A DNA stretch of 64,000 nucleotides from contig MU004186.1 in NCBI GenBank assembly GCA_010093605.1, positions 848,616 through 912,615 on the forward strand. Direction: 5' to 3'. The notes below the pieces were generated by a model. That model saw nothing but the letters and a program-made list of their open reading frames with translations. It ran no database searches and was not told the origin of the DNA. Position 1 is the first letter of the stretch; each line of letters opens with the position of its first letter. Positions 34,803 through 45,662 of this stretch are shown in pieces. A program made the translations under genes and the position numbers. The DNA is from Lophium mytilinum (Eukaryota; Ascomycota; Dothideomycetes; Mytilinidiales; Mytilinidiaceae).

Positions 34803-37456
34803 TCAATACTGAAACTTCTTGCCGCTCTTCTCAATAGTCTCCAAGGAGACCTGGAAGTCCTGCCAAACTTGAAGAACAGTATCCAGATGATCGGCTCCCA
34901 ACTTCTTCTCCTCCGACACCGCCAGCGTGCGTGCTGTGTTGACCGCATTCGAGATCTCACGGCCATTCATCTCAGGCTTCGCAAACTTCTCAAGGCAGGA
35001 TTCGATCTCAATATCGGCCTCTTCCTTCGGCAACCCAGCAAGCTGTTGAGCCCAAAGCTGCCTGCGGCGTTCGGCATCCGGAGCATCGTACTGCAGCGCA
35101 AGATGGATACGAGAGCGAATGGCGCGGTCGGAGACTTGCACTCGGTTGCTCGTCAGGAACAGGATGCCCTGGAAGTATTCGAGCTGTCGCAGGAATACGG
35201 CGACGAGGTTGTTCTGCGCGAATTGGTCGCCGGGCCCGCTCTGGCGCTCCTCGAGGAAGACGTCGGCTTCGTCGATGAGGACAATAGCATGCCAGATTGA
35301 GGCGTACGCAAGATGGCGTTTAAGTTCTCTTGAGATGCCGTCGCCCCAGCTGCCGAGCTCGCCGGTAGAGATCTTGAGGAGGGGTCGTTTGGTGTGCTCT
35401 GCTACGAGCTCTGTGGTTAAAATTAGCATGGGATATTTGATGTCCGTAGCTATAGCGATTGATCAGAAGTCTATGCACACTCGTTCGCCACTGTCTAGAG
35501 AAACCCCACAGATATCTAAATCTGTAGGCGCGACGTGAAGTTCCGAGCAGTGTCAATTAGACTGCCTCTTGACTGAGCCGCTGCTTAGTAGCTGAGCTAC
35601 TCCTGACAGTAGTGTCGAGTGCACAGAATTTGAGCGAAGCAGTGATGAATGCGTGTACCCAGACTTGTAGCCTAGTACTGCAGGGCGCTTACCAGCTGTG
35701 AGCGTCTTTCCGCTTCCTGGCGAGCCATGCAGCAACAGGATCAGCCCTTTGCCCTTCAAATGAGCCTCATCTCGCGCTTGGTCGGGGAATCGATGAGAAG
35801 TAACCAGTGATCGAATCAGCCTTCGTTGCGCATCTGGCAGGATAAGTCTATCCATCGCGTTTTGCGCCCACTCGATATCTTCAAGGAAGTCGACAAAGAA
35901 CTTGCACCTATGACCCCCCATTAGCCATTTAATGTTCGTAGAGCGGTTAAGCCTAGGGACTGATCTCGGTGTTGCACGGCTCGCCGAGAATGCACTTACC
36001 ATTCCTTCATGTCGAGATTGAAGCCATAGACATATGGCGGACAGAGCATGGGATCTGCTTCGGGATTCTGAGGACCCGTAGGTTCGCGCTGATTGGGGTC
36101 TTTGTGATCGTCGCAGCACGCCCATTCCTCTTTTTGGGAACGCAGCTCTTCGACGAAAGTTTTGCAATCGACGACAACCCGACCTGCTGCCGACCGAGGA
36201 AGCCATATTCCGTCGTAGTTGGCGCGCTCATCGTAGTGATCGTACGGCGGTGTCTTGAGGAAGACGAAGAGGCCATTAGAAGATGTTAGCTATATTATAA
36301 TATGTGTGACAATAACGACGGTCGGGGTGGAAGGGTGAAAAAAAGGGGTAGGTGGAACCTTCGTAGTTGAAGCTCTGGACCCCGCGAATCTTGAGATAGC
36401 GTTCGCCACGTTCAATAAGACGCTGTTTAATGCTTTCTTGTTCGTCGCCGAGGTAGTGAAAAGGATACGTAGATAGTGCGACGATGCTCGAAGGGCTGAT
36501 ACCGACGAACTCTTGCTTCTCCCAGATCTTGAGATTCACCTACTTACCTGTCAGTAGATGTCCAAACATAAAAGAAAGCCTTAGCTTACGTTCGAGGTGC
36601 CAACCCGACTGCCATCGCAGCTAGTATACTCGCAGGTCAGCTCGAAGAACTTTCCTGACGAGCACTCTGAGTCTTGGTAGCCAGTTTTCGTAAGACGATA
36701 TAGGCGCTCATGGTTGTACTCTTTGGAGTAAACGAGATCTCCCGGTTTGAAGATAACCCAAAGGAGGTCGAAAGTGATGAGTCTGCCCTCTTCATAGATA
36801 TATAGTCAGAGGTGTTTATTCAAATGGGGTTTCACGACTTACTGTCAAGTCTCTTTGCTTCTAGACCCTTTTCCCCAGCCTCGTTCTCTAGAAAGTCTAG
36901 CAAGAGCTTGATGTGCTTCTTGGCCTCCTCGTCGCTAGCCTCCTCTCCCCATTGTGTTATCTCTTCCACATGGTGGTTCAATAACATGAACGGAGAATCG
37001 AATGAGACGCTTTGGTCGAAGTGTAACGGCTCGGCGGGGTAGTACTCGACCACCTCCTTCAAACAAGCCAGCAAATGAGGCGAGTAGATATCGACAATCG
37101 TCTTCTCTAGCTTATCTTTCTCATTGAAGACTTGTTTGGCAACCAAAGCGTACTCGTTGAACACACTTTTGAGAGAGGACAGGTACTCGTCTTTCTCCTG
37201 AACTTCACCGTCGCCCTAATTATCGCCGATAGTTAGCAATCGGGGGCGTGAAGTTATGCAATGTGAAGTCGATCGTGAAAGCGTAAGGACATACTTTTTG
37301 CGCTAAGCTCTTTACCGCACATTTCGAGCCTTTGGGTGCCTTTGGTGTGTCTTCCGCCTTCTTCTCTTTGGCGGTACCATTTTCCAGCTTGGTGACTTCT
37401 TCCGCAGCGACGCCGTTCTCGGTAGAATTGGCTGGGGTGCTCGTTTCGACAGCCAT
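34803..37456 (-). CDS. AAA+ ATPase with N-terminal DUF7025-type region
   Basis: Large multi-exon gene, about 675 aa, of a family common in filamentous fungi. Exons: 37456-37295, 37215-36843, 36789-36590, 36539-36359, about 36289-36000, 35907-35693 and 35410-34803. The N-terminus is acidic and lysine-rich. A middle block (LLWVIFKPGDLVYS, then VQSFNYEG and ANYDGIWLPRSAAGRVVVD) precedes the ATPase. Walker A is LLLHGSPGSGKTLTA, Walker B is AIVLIDEADVFLEER, sensor 1 is GILFLTSNRV, and IRSRIHLALQY follows. Family function is not established; remodelling of protein complexes is inferred. The junction between exons 4 and 5 (36290-36359) has no GT-AG pair that keeps frame, so that join is unresolved. 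The sixth intron is long (282 nt). Confidence 0.86.
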
Positions 37457-39081
37457 GGTGGGATAGTTTTGCCAAGTTTTATTCGTAAAGGCGGAGGAAT
37501 CTTACTCAGTTTGTACGCCACAAATATTGCGGCGTGGGTCGGTCAAGATATACACGACGAAGTGTGTCACTAAGAAGAAGGCAAACTCAGCTGGTGTTGT
37601 TGCCTTGCTAGGGGCGGCCTCGTTGATTGCTCGAGTGCTCTAGCTCAGCCCGTGTCAGCCGCGTCATTGGCTGAAGCTAGATGTACCTTAGACGCCTAGT
37701 ATATCATTTTGACGGTGAACAAACTGTAGGCATGGTTTTCACGGGGGCTGAATTACTGTTACCCGAGTTTATGAGCAGTTGTGATATGAAGACCGGTGAA
37801 CGTTCAGCTGCTGTTGTGGAGAACTTGGAGCCTTCCCAAATAGTGCAATGTACAATCCAAATATAGCTACGGGCCCCACATAATCTATCCATAAAAGGGA
37901 AACCCACAGGATTACAATCCATCAGACCCCTGGTGGAACACAGTCCAACCAAAAGCGCCATGAAATGATAGGAAGAGACTCCCATTCTGCCGAAGTACTA
38001 GGCCCTTCACTATTTTGAGGTCGCGAGCCCTCCAGTACATCCGTCGGCCTCAAGCCACATGAAGTTCACGTCTCCTAATTGCCCGCGTCATCCTCTGTGA
38101 TCTTCGACTATTGCCACGCCAGGTTCCAGTTCATGACCACCCCAATTCAAGCAATCCGTACGTAAGCTGACCTTGAAGAAACCCCAGCACTCTGAGCATG
38201 CAAACGGTCGCACACCACACACCCCCAGCAATCATTCTGTGATTTGTGCATATCTCTGCCGCTGCCTGTGGTGTTTTAATGCTCGTTTGAAAAGATGAAC
38301 GAGATGGAAACTCTTAAGTTTGTGCTGTATGGAAACTTGTTAGAGCACTCCAAGCAGTAGCAGACAGATGCACCTACCAAGCCAGCATGAGACAGCGTGA
38401 TAGTTGAGTGGCAGTAGAAGGAGTCGACGAATCCGTGAGGTATACCCAATGTTTTTGTGCCTGTGTACCCTTGTTCAACACTGCTTGAGGTCCTCCAGTA
38501 TGCTATTGCTACTATAAAATAACAGCTTTGGCAAGCCTGATAGCTCTCTGGGCCACCTCAGACGGCGTTAAACTACTAGAGTGCGCCACCTTATTCCTGC
38601 TTAGCATGCACGGTTAGTCGAGACCAAAGAGCTCAAAACAATATGAACATCTGCCATTGAGCTCAACAGCCCCATACACATATGTTTGGGAACTTTTGAG
38701 GGGTTACTGGAAGATTCAAGACACTGGAGAAGTGTAAGTAGCAGAAAGAGAAGATCACCGCGTGGGGCCACCAGAAGACATCCAGGCGGTGCGGTGATGA
38801 GTTCAAAGAGGTATTAAATCTCATTGAAATAGACCTTATTTGAATCCTCCTTTCAGAACCGATCAATCGGACGGCTTGGCGGTACTGAAACAGGGTTGAA
38901 GGTGTGCTACAAAGTCGAGTAGAAGGCGAAGTCTAAACCCTTTTGAAAGCAACATGATATATGAACGTGACGCAAACCTTGAAATATTGTGCTAAGTGTG
39001 GGTATCTACCGCCTTTCAGTAGCAAACTCCGGAACAAAATGCAAAACTCTCTTCTAGTCAATACCGTTTGGCCTTCAGGCA
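37457..39081. other. intergenic, nothing recognised
   Basis: Promoter side of the AAA ATPase gene and the 3' side of the NOSIP-like gene. Short ORFs at 37704-37985 and 38663-38866 show no motif. Confidence 0.5.
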
Positions 39082-40324
39082 TTAGACTTGGAATGCCACC
39101 CCTTGTCTCTTCACTACATTCTTACCCCCGCCTGCAAACCCCGTTCCTTCACTCCTGATCTCAACCAGCCCTGGTTTGAGACCTCGCTCCTTGTCCTTCT
39201 TGTGTTCCTTGCCGTGCTTTACCTTCTTCTCTGGTGGGGTACTAAGATCTGCGTCACAGACATAGCAATGTACTGTCTCTGGTTCGGGGTCCTCATCGTG
39301 AGCATCGCGATGATGCCGATGATGTGGTGTCATGAATTTTGCTACGCATGGTTTGCATAGTACGTGGCCGCATGGTATTGCAAGACACGCCTTGGTGGAA
39401 TTTGTGAGTGCTTTCCGACAGCTGGGACAGCTTGGAACAGGCTTAGTACCGTCGGACGGCTTATCCTGGGTGAATTGTACTGCGGTAAGGGTTTTGAGAG
39501 ATATGTCATGGGGGGCGGAGGTGCTCGAAGCTGGACACGTCGGATTATGCTTTCGTGGGGCGGCAGTAGTGTGGTTGGATGATGGGGTTTCGGAAGGGAC
39601 CCAGAAGGAGGGCAGATGTGGATGAGCCGCTCTCTACCTTAGACGTTAGCTTTGAATGCCTTTACGATCTCGAAGACCTGATGGCGGTCGGCTTGATCAG
39701 AGACAATAGCATACCCTTTCCTCATCCAGAGCCAACTTTGCCCGACTTCTCTCCTCTTTCGCGATGCGCAGCAGCTCCCCCTCGTCAATCTCGAATTTCC
39801 GCTTCTTGCCCCTCCCTTGCGCTGCATCTTCGCCTTCCTTGAGGTCCTCGACTCTCTCCACAACCACCTTTCCACCTTCGCGCCCAATGACCTTGCCCCC
39901 AGCTCCTAGTTTGATTTCGAGTCCCATCTGCACGGCCTCAAAATCCTTCACAGCCCTCTCCCTAGCCTCATCGTCATCCCGCGCCTTCTCATCCACGTCT
40001 TCCTTCCTCTGCTTTTCTAACTCTTTCTCCAACCGCTTGATTTCCTTCCGCTGTGCCAGCAAGTTGTTCATGGCGCACTCGCGACAGAAGAGGTCACCGG
40101 CCGGGCACGCTACCGGGTCGACGGCAGGAAGGAGGCATAGCTGACATGATCCGAAGGTCAAGAAAGAGTCTCTGGTGAGGCGAGTCGATTGTGAGCCCCA
40201 GGTTGATTTGAGTTCGGCGCGTTCATGGGAGGTGAAGAAGGCAAGAGACGTATTGCGCTCTAGGGAGTATTAGTAGAGTGTAATTACTAGTATACAAGTA
40301 TTTCAACATACTGCTATGTGACAT
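39082..40324 (-). CDS. NOSIP-type RING/U-box protein
   Basis: Predicted 369-aa protein homologous to nitric oxide synthase-interacting protein (NOSIP), a nuclear RING/U-box ubiquitin ligase. Exons 40324-40312, 40259-39715 and 39633-39082. It starts MSHSKRNTSLAFFTSHERAE. The N-terminal zinc-nosip block is FGSCQLCLLPAVDPVACPAG with LFCRECAMNNLLAQRKEI, followed by a charged coiled coil (IKRLEKELEKQRKEDVDEK). The C-terminal half has PSFWVPSETP and a second U-box half: PSCRKALTNSTKACLAIPCG, HVLCKPCVAKF, then HCYVCDADL. The first exon codes only four residues plus one base, as often in this family. Fungi lack animal NOS, so the name reflects homology, not function; a role with the spliceosome or in ubiquitination is inferred. 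Confidence 0.9.
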
Positions 40325-40645
40325 TTCACGAGATCTGGTGTGCAAGTTGCGCTTTGGAGGTCACGAGAGGTGGTGATTTACTAGTGTTGTAGGAAGCAAG
40401 ATGTGCTTTGAATGAAGTTTACGAGGCTCGAGGACAACTTAGCGCACGGGCTTCTCCGAACGTCATTTCACCCGCACTGTTCTCGACATCTCTTCTTTAC
40501 TGAACTCCACGTAAATTAACATATTCTCATATGAAGCTATATGGCTAGACCAACACCCTATGGATATTCTCTACACTCTTCAATGCTGTGAACCATCAAA
40601 AATACCACCCAAGGGCCCGAAAAACAGTTCAAGTTTTGACGCATT
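40325..40645. other. intergenic, nothing recognised
   Basis: Promoter side of the NOSIP-like gene and 3' side of the tandem-family gene 2. No motif seen. Confidence 0.4.
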
Positions 40646-41651
40646 TCAATCGAGACCGATAGTCTCGAAGTCATTTAATCCGTATTTGTTTACCTCGCTT
40701 TCCCGATGTTCGGCAAAGGAAGTATTCTCAACCGGGTCGTTCTCCCTTTTCCTTGGTTCTTCGAACACAGCAAACGTCTCCGATACCTTCTTCAGCTTTG
40801 CAAGCCTAGTACTGGGGACCTTCAGTGGCGTGGCATTTGGTCCATGCCAAACCTCCAGCTTCCCGAGCGGGCTCTCAGGACTGTACTCTTGCGCTGCCAT
40901 CCAAGCTTGTTCCGCGCGCTTGAACACGCTCTTCACCTGCCAGTTCGAACTGTCCATTTCTTGTGCATTCATCGCGGCCGCCGTGGCTCTAAAATCAATC
41001 AGAAAAATGCGTCTTGGCCCGAATTATTCAGTTGAAAGATCAGGATCAAACCTACCTTGATATATGGATCTGTCCGTTTCGCCATTCTGGCTTGTGAAAG
41101 CGATGGCTCAACATCCTCACTCCATGCTCCGTCCTCGGCGTTCCTCTAAGAGCCGTAATCGTCTCAGATAGGATGGCTGCATTTGTACGAAACTCATAGT
41201 GACCAAAAAAGTACAGGATCGCAAGCTCTCGTGTTTCTGCTTCTGTCCAGGGCTCCCCCGGATGAGAATGACGCTCTACTGGGAGCAAAATGTTGGGCAC
41301 GGGAGCATCACGTGCCATGGCCGTGTTATTTCGATCATGGCCCTGGGAAGTATCTGTATTCTTGGTCAGCCCTATCAAGATCTAAGATGAGTTCCTGAGT
41401 ATCCTACGCGATCCGTTCTTCGGTACATCTTCCTGCTGGTCATCATTCGCGTTCGAAAAGACACCATGGTCTTGCTTCTTCAGTCCCGGAAATATCCCTT
41501 CATAGTCCGTGTCATCCTCCTCTAGGACACCCTCCAAGCGTTGCGTGAGCTGCTGTCTGTATGTCTGGGTCTTTGGGCTATTGGAGATATTTGAGTCTTC
41601 AAGGGCGTCCTCTAAACTCGCCAGCTCCGCCCGGGAAAGATCTGGTTCCAT
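40646..41651 (-). CDS. tandem-family gene 2, Myb/SANT-like segment, unknown function
   Basis: Predicted 297-aa protein from exons 41651-41427, 41381-41056 and 40988-40646. It shares order and sequence blocks with its neighbour at 41878-42745: an N-terminal LASLEDAL, an acidic linker, then EPWTEAETRELAILYFFG and RTNAAILSETITALRGTPRT. The last intron splits SR and ATAAA with the same phase as in the neighbour. The middle segment (W, a run of acidic residues, LAxLYxFG, R-T before a final helix) resembles a Myb/SANT-like fold, which would suggest DNA or protein binding; this is inference. The first intron (45 nt, GTACCG...CTTAG) is weakly supported and absent from the neighbour. The C-terminal half (KSVFKRAEQAWMAAQEYSP, SPLGKLEVWHGP) is also shared. 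Confidence 0.68.
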
Positions 41652-41877
41652 TACAACTACAAAGTAGTGGTGGTAGTGGTGGTGTGGTATATGAGTTGGC
41701 GGCCTTGCAGAGAAACAATGATGTTGGATTGCATCTCAGGGCTTCATACTGAAGCATGGTAGTTGATGAAAATTCACCCCGTGGTGAGTAAGTCTATACG
41801 TTGACTCGGCCTCCAGGTCGTGACTTTTTACCACTATATAGGGTTCATATATCCATGAACTTCACACCATGGCCCTA

Positions 41878-42745
41878 CTAAACGCTGTAACTCTCCTCTA
41901 CGACGACAATATGGTTCAAGCGCTTCTTATCCTGGAAACGTCTCAAGTCATCCCGATTCCAAACCCACAAGAGGACCCCGGACTGCCTAACTGGTCCGTC
42001 CCAGCTCTGTACCTGGCCAAGGGCGCTCTTTGGGTTCCGTTCTTTGGCTAACTTCCACTCTCTCTTTGCCATGCGGAAAACGCCCTTGACTTTTGGGTCG
42101 TCTGAGAGCATATCGTGGCACTTCGCAGCCGCCTTGGTGGCACTAGATCACGTTAGCAATAACCCCCTTTAATCAATTGGGGAACAAATCCCACACAGGA
42201 ACAGCATACCGCTTAACGATGTAATGACCATTCTTCTTCTTCAACTGCCAGAAATCGCATATAAACTCTCGAATGTGCTCCTTCGTCCGAGTGGTTTCTC
42301 GCGTTGCAGCAAGAATATCAGCAATGATTTCAAGGTTCTTCCGAAAATCTGGAGGGCCGAAGAGGTAGAGTACCGCGAGATCTCGGATCTCCAGGTCACT
42401 CCACCGCCCATCAGAGTTGGTTTGAGGTTCTGCAGGTTCTTGGTCTGAGTCGGTATCTGAGCTTGCTTCTTCGATCTTGATCTGTTCTGTGGCGTTATCC
42501 TCATCTGATTGACCGCTCTTAAAATCCCTAAGCTTTCCCGAGAACCCTGATAGCAAGGAGTTCATGTCAATGCTCCTTAGCCCAGACACTGACCACTTTT
42601 TTCCCTCCTGTCCGCTGGAGGCGTCGATGTTTTCGAGGTCGACGTCTTCGAGATCGATGTTTTCGAGGTTAACATCTTTGAAGTCCATGTTTTGGAGAGC
42701 GTCTTCTAAAGTTGACAGGACATTCCCAGAATGAGAATAATCCAT
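41878..42745 (-). CDS. tandem-family gene 1, Myb/SANT-like segment, unknown function
   Basis: Predicted 266-aa protein from exons 42745-42210 and 42142-41878 (intron GTATGC...GATCTAG). The N-terminus holds LSTLEDALQNMDF and a short acidic repeat (NLENIDLEDVDLENID). After a glutamate-rich linker comes GRWSDLEIRDLAVLYLFG with FRKNLEIIADILAATRETTR, the Myb/SANT-like segment shared with the gene at 40646-41651. The second exon (ATKAAAKCHDMLSDDPKVKG, KREWKLAKERNPKSALGQVQ) aligns with the neighbour's last exon. Same strand, 226 bp apart, same final-intron phase: a tandem duplication that has diverged widely. I do not recognise the family beyond this. Nuclear location is inferred only. Confidence 0.72.
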
Positions 42746-43758
42746 GCTTGCAGTTATAGAAGCCAGGTAGTAGTGTTTGTGGGTTTGTAAGGAGACTCAG
42801 GAGTTGAGATTGTCTGTCCCCTATTTATGCTCTTATTTGTTATAGCAAGAAACTCGGCTCCTTTGTGAATCAAACTACTGAGTAAGTACGGCTTGTCAGG
42901 GCGTAGAAACACATTCACAGTAAAACGAGCTCATAGTCTTCAGGGGTGTATATAAGAGCAGATCGAATGTGTTAGACGTCAAGACAGCAAGCAATTAGGT
43001 AGGGTAGGTTTGTCTAACATAGCTCCGAGCGATAGTCATCCGGACGTCGGCTTTAGTCAAACGCGTAGAAAAGCTTCCGCGCAAGCAGCGGATTGGACGT
43101 CCCACTCGCAAAGCAGCTCAGATATTCTGCCTCATACCAAATTTCGCCACAACGGCGTTGAAAGATTCTAGTCTCGTTTGCAAGGCATATTGAAGAGCTC
43201 TTAAGCGTGTCAAATTGAACCTTTTCAGACCACAAAAACAGAGCAGGGAGCCTCAAGTGGCGCTGGACAAGTGCACTTGGCGCTACAGTGGGTGCATATC
43301 GAGAGCTATAAAAGCGTTAGTCGTCACAGATTCGTTGACCACCACTGTTCATTTAGAGAACCTTAGTAGGCAGGTTTGAAGGACTTTTGAGAGAAGCTGA
43401 GGCTATTTAAGATTTCCTGAGCAGAACTGTTAGAGGCTGAAGGAGATACCTAAAGAAACTGCAGAACGGGCATCGGAATACAGCCTTTAAGACGGAATTT
43501 CATCATCATGCCAAGTCTCTTACTGATCGCAGCTGTGTAACTGTGATATAACGAAAAACATCCATCCCTAACCCATCTAACCCAGGTGAACGCTTAATCA
43601 AACCAAAAAAGCAACAGGACACCCAATCATCCATCATCCAAATTACATACTTATGATAAAGGGTACGAGAGAAACCACTACAAAATATCGACACTGTGAA
43701 GCTTCCATTACTTCGTACGAAACTGTTTCGACACCATCATGATACCATTGCACGGCAC
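42746..43758. other. intergenic, one weak fragment
   Basis: About 1 kb. A minus-strand stretch at 43053-43256 (with FQRRCGEIWYEAEYLSCFAS) looks mildly coding but has no recognised family and no clear exon limits. Otherwise nothing seen. Confidence 0.35.
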
Positions 43759-45153
43759 TCAAGCATCCCTCTTTCTCGCTTCCGCCTTCCAGCTTTTCCT
43801 CAACCCCAACACCGCCAGCCCACCCCAAACAACCCACCACGCCGCCAACACCGGCAAGCACGTCACCAGACTCGGCTTCGGGCCCCCAGCCCAGATGTCA
43901 ATGAGTACTAAATACACGTTCCGCGCCGGCAGGGCCCACGCCCACCGATAGAACCCCGGCACCACCTCAAACGGACTAACCGTGCTCGTAACGTTCAGAA
44001 TAATAAACGTAAGCACGGCTGCCGGCACCGCCGGCACCGGAGCGACCGCGAGCACTGCGTCGAAGAAGAGGCAGTAGATGTGCATCGCCAGCCACAGCAG
44101 CAGCCAAGTCAACGCAAACTCCTTGTCGTGGATGGGCATGTCTTCCTTGAAGATCCAGATGTAGCCGGCCATCGTGACAGCGCAGCAGGCGGTGTAGAGG
44201 AGGGTGATGCTGAGGCGGATGAAGGTGATGGTTTGGAGGGAGGAGTGGGCGAAGAGGTGGGTTTGAGCGGAGACGGCGTTGAGGCCCATGAGGAAGAAGA
44301 ATTGGGGGAGGATGGAGAGGGGGGTGAGGATTGTGTTGATGAAGTTTTTGGAGGCTTGCGATGCAGGGAGGATGTTGATGCTGGTAGTGCCGATAGGATT
44401 GAGGTAGGCGTGGAGAGTGGAGGTGTCGTTGAGAGGGGACGGGAAGGTGGTGGTGAGAGTCAGTCGAGCGGTTTCGACGAGTTGGTGGATTGAGCTGAGG
44501 ACTACGGAAGCAGTGAAGGAAGGGTAGCGTGCTTCGTTCCACACATATGTGAAGGCATCATTGGCGTTGTATTCTTGCGAAGCCGTACCGCCCTGGAGTA
44601 TAGCGTGAAGCCTCGAAGAGGCATTAGGCGTGGAATAGATCGCAGCCCAGTAGTGATGATGCTGGACTGATTTGATAACGTCTTCGGGTCTGCTGTAGTC
44701 CACGGCGCTCTTCGTCTCGAATGTTGGGAAAGTTGGCTGCTTTAGGAGAGCGTACGCCTGTAGCATTGACTGACCAACCATACCGCCATCATAATCGACC
44801 ATAAGGATTTTGAAGGCATGGTACTTGCTTGCTTGTTGGTAGGATGCCCCAAAGAAATATGTCATGTTGCCGAACACGAGAAGTATCATGGTCAAAGCAA
44901 CTGCAACTGCCATGATAGCAAGCTTGCGAGGCTGAAAGACTGGAGGTTCGTGGTTATTGTCATGAGGCTGGCCATAATTGGAGTCTTCATCGAATCCTAG
45001 TGTTGATGCCTTTCCGAAGGATATCGACGATAGTTCGATGGGGTAGTTCGCGTAGTCCAAAGGCTGAAATATGAGAAGAGCAGAGTCACGAATGGAGGAC
45101 TCATGCTTGGTGTGATCGTTCTTTTCAGGAATGCTCTCTAAGGGATGCAACAT
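43759..45153 (-). CDS. SNG1-like membrane protein (DUF3533)
   Basis: Single-exon gene, 464 aa. The DUF3533/SNG1 family includes the yeast nitrosoguanidine-resistance protein Sng1, an integral membrane protein linked to drug resistance and lipid asymmetry; the mechanism is unsettled. Soluble N-terminus of about 75 residues, then TM1 (LAIMAVAVALTMILLVFG), a long lumenal or extracellular domain with KILMVDYDGGMVGQSMLQAY, HHHYWAAIYSTPNAS and YVWNEARYPSFTASVV, and five to six TM segments in the C-terminal half (PLSILPQFFFLMGLNAVS, FALTWLLLWLAMHIYCLFFD). It ends with a basic cytosolic tail (RKSWKAEARKRDA). Length and order match the family, and the start is the only ATG ahead of the first conserved block. 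Confidence 0.9.
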   Translation of the reverse strand: MLHPLESIPEKNDHTKHESSIRDSALLIFQPLDYANYPIELSSISFGKASTLGFDEDSNYGQPHDNNHEPPVFQPRKLAIMAVAVALTMILLVFGNMTYFFGASYQQASKYHAFKILMVDYDGGMVGQSMLQAYALLKQPTFPTFETKSAVDYSRPEDVIKSVQHHHYWAAIYSTPNASSRLHAILQGGTASQEYNANDAFTYVWNEARYPSFTASVVLSSIHQLVETARLTLTTTFPSPLNDTSTLHAYLNPIGTTSINILPASQASKNFINTILTPLSILPQFFFLMGLNAVSAQTHLFAHSSLQTITFIRLSITLLYTACCAVTMAGYIWIFKEDMPIHDKEFALTWLLLWLAMHIYCLFFDAVLAVAPVPAVPAAVLTFIILNVTSTVSPFEVVPGFYRWAWALPARNVYLVLIDIWAGGPKPSLVTCLPVLAAWWVVWGGLAVLGLRKSWKAEARKRDA

Positions 45154-45662
45154 AATGGACAGATTACTTTCGTATGGTGGAAAAGCTTGTATGAAGTCTC
45201 GAGATCAAAATCGCTGTGAAGAGAAAAGTAGGAAACCACATAGTAGGCAGCAGATTCCCGTCATCACCCACCGTTCTCACCGGAGTAACCCGAGTAATCC
45301 TTTCAGCTTGTCGGCGATGTATAGGCGCCGATATGGCGAAGTGTTACCATGACAGATGGCCCCGAGTTGCACAGAACCAATTTATGCATGTCCTTCCACG
45401 TATAATGATGTTATCGTCTCGACATGCAGTCCCGAGTCTTACATGAGCATGGCTATGCTGATGCTACAGCAGCAAGTAGTGACTGTGGATGTTTCATTTT
45501 AATGGAAGAACCATGGTGTTGGCGTTCAGGCATTCGAGGATCGAGGAAGGTAATGTGGTCCGAGCTGCAGCACGTGGTCTGAGCCGCTGGCTACGTAACG
45601 CCTCAGGCTTCCAAAGTTTTCGCCGCTCATGCAGAACCTACTCCGTCCCTCACCACTCTCCA

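Noticed and set aside
43976-44542. 188-codon minus-strand ORF rich in His and Pro within the SNG1-like gene
   Set aside because: Alternate-frame shadow of the 464-aa DUF3533 reading frame.
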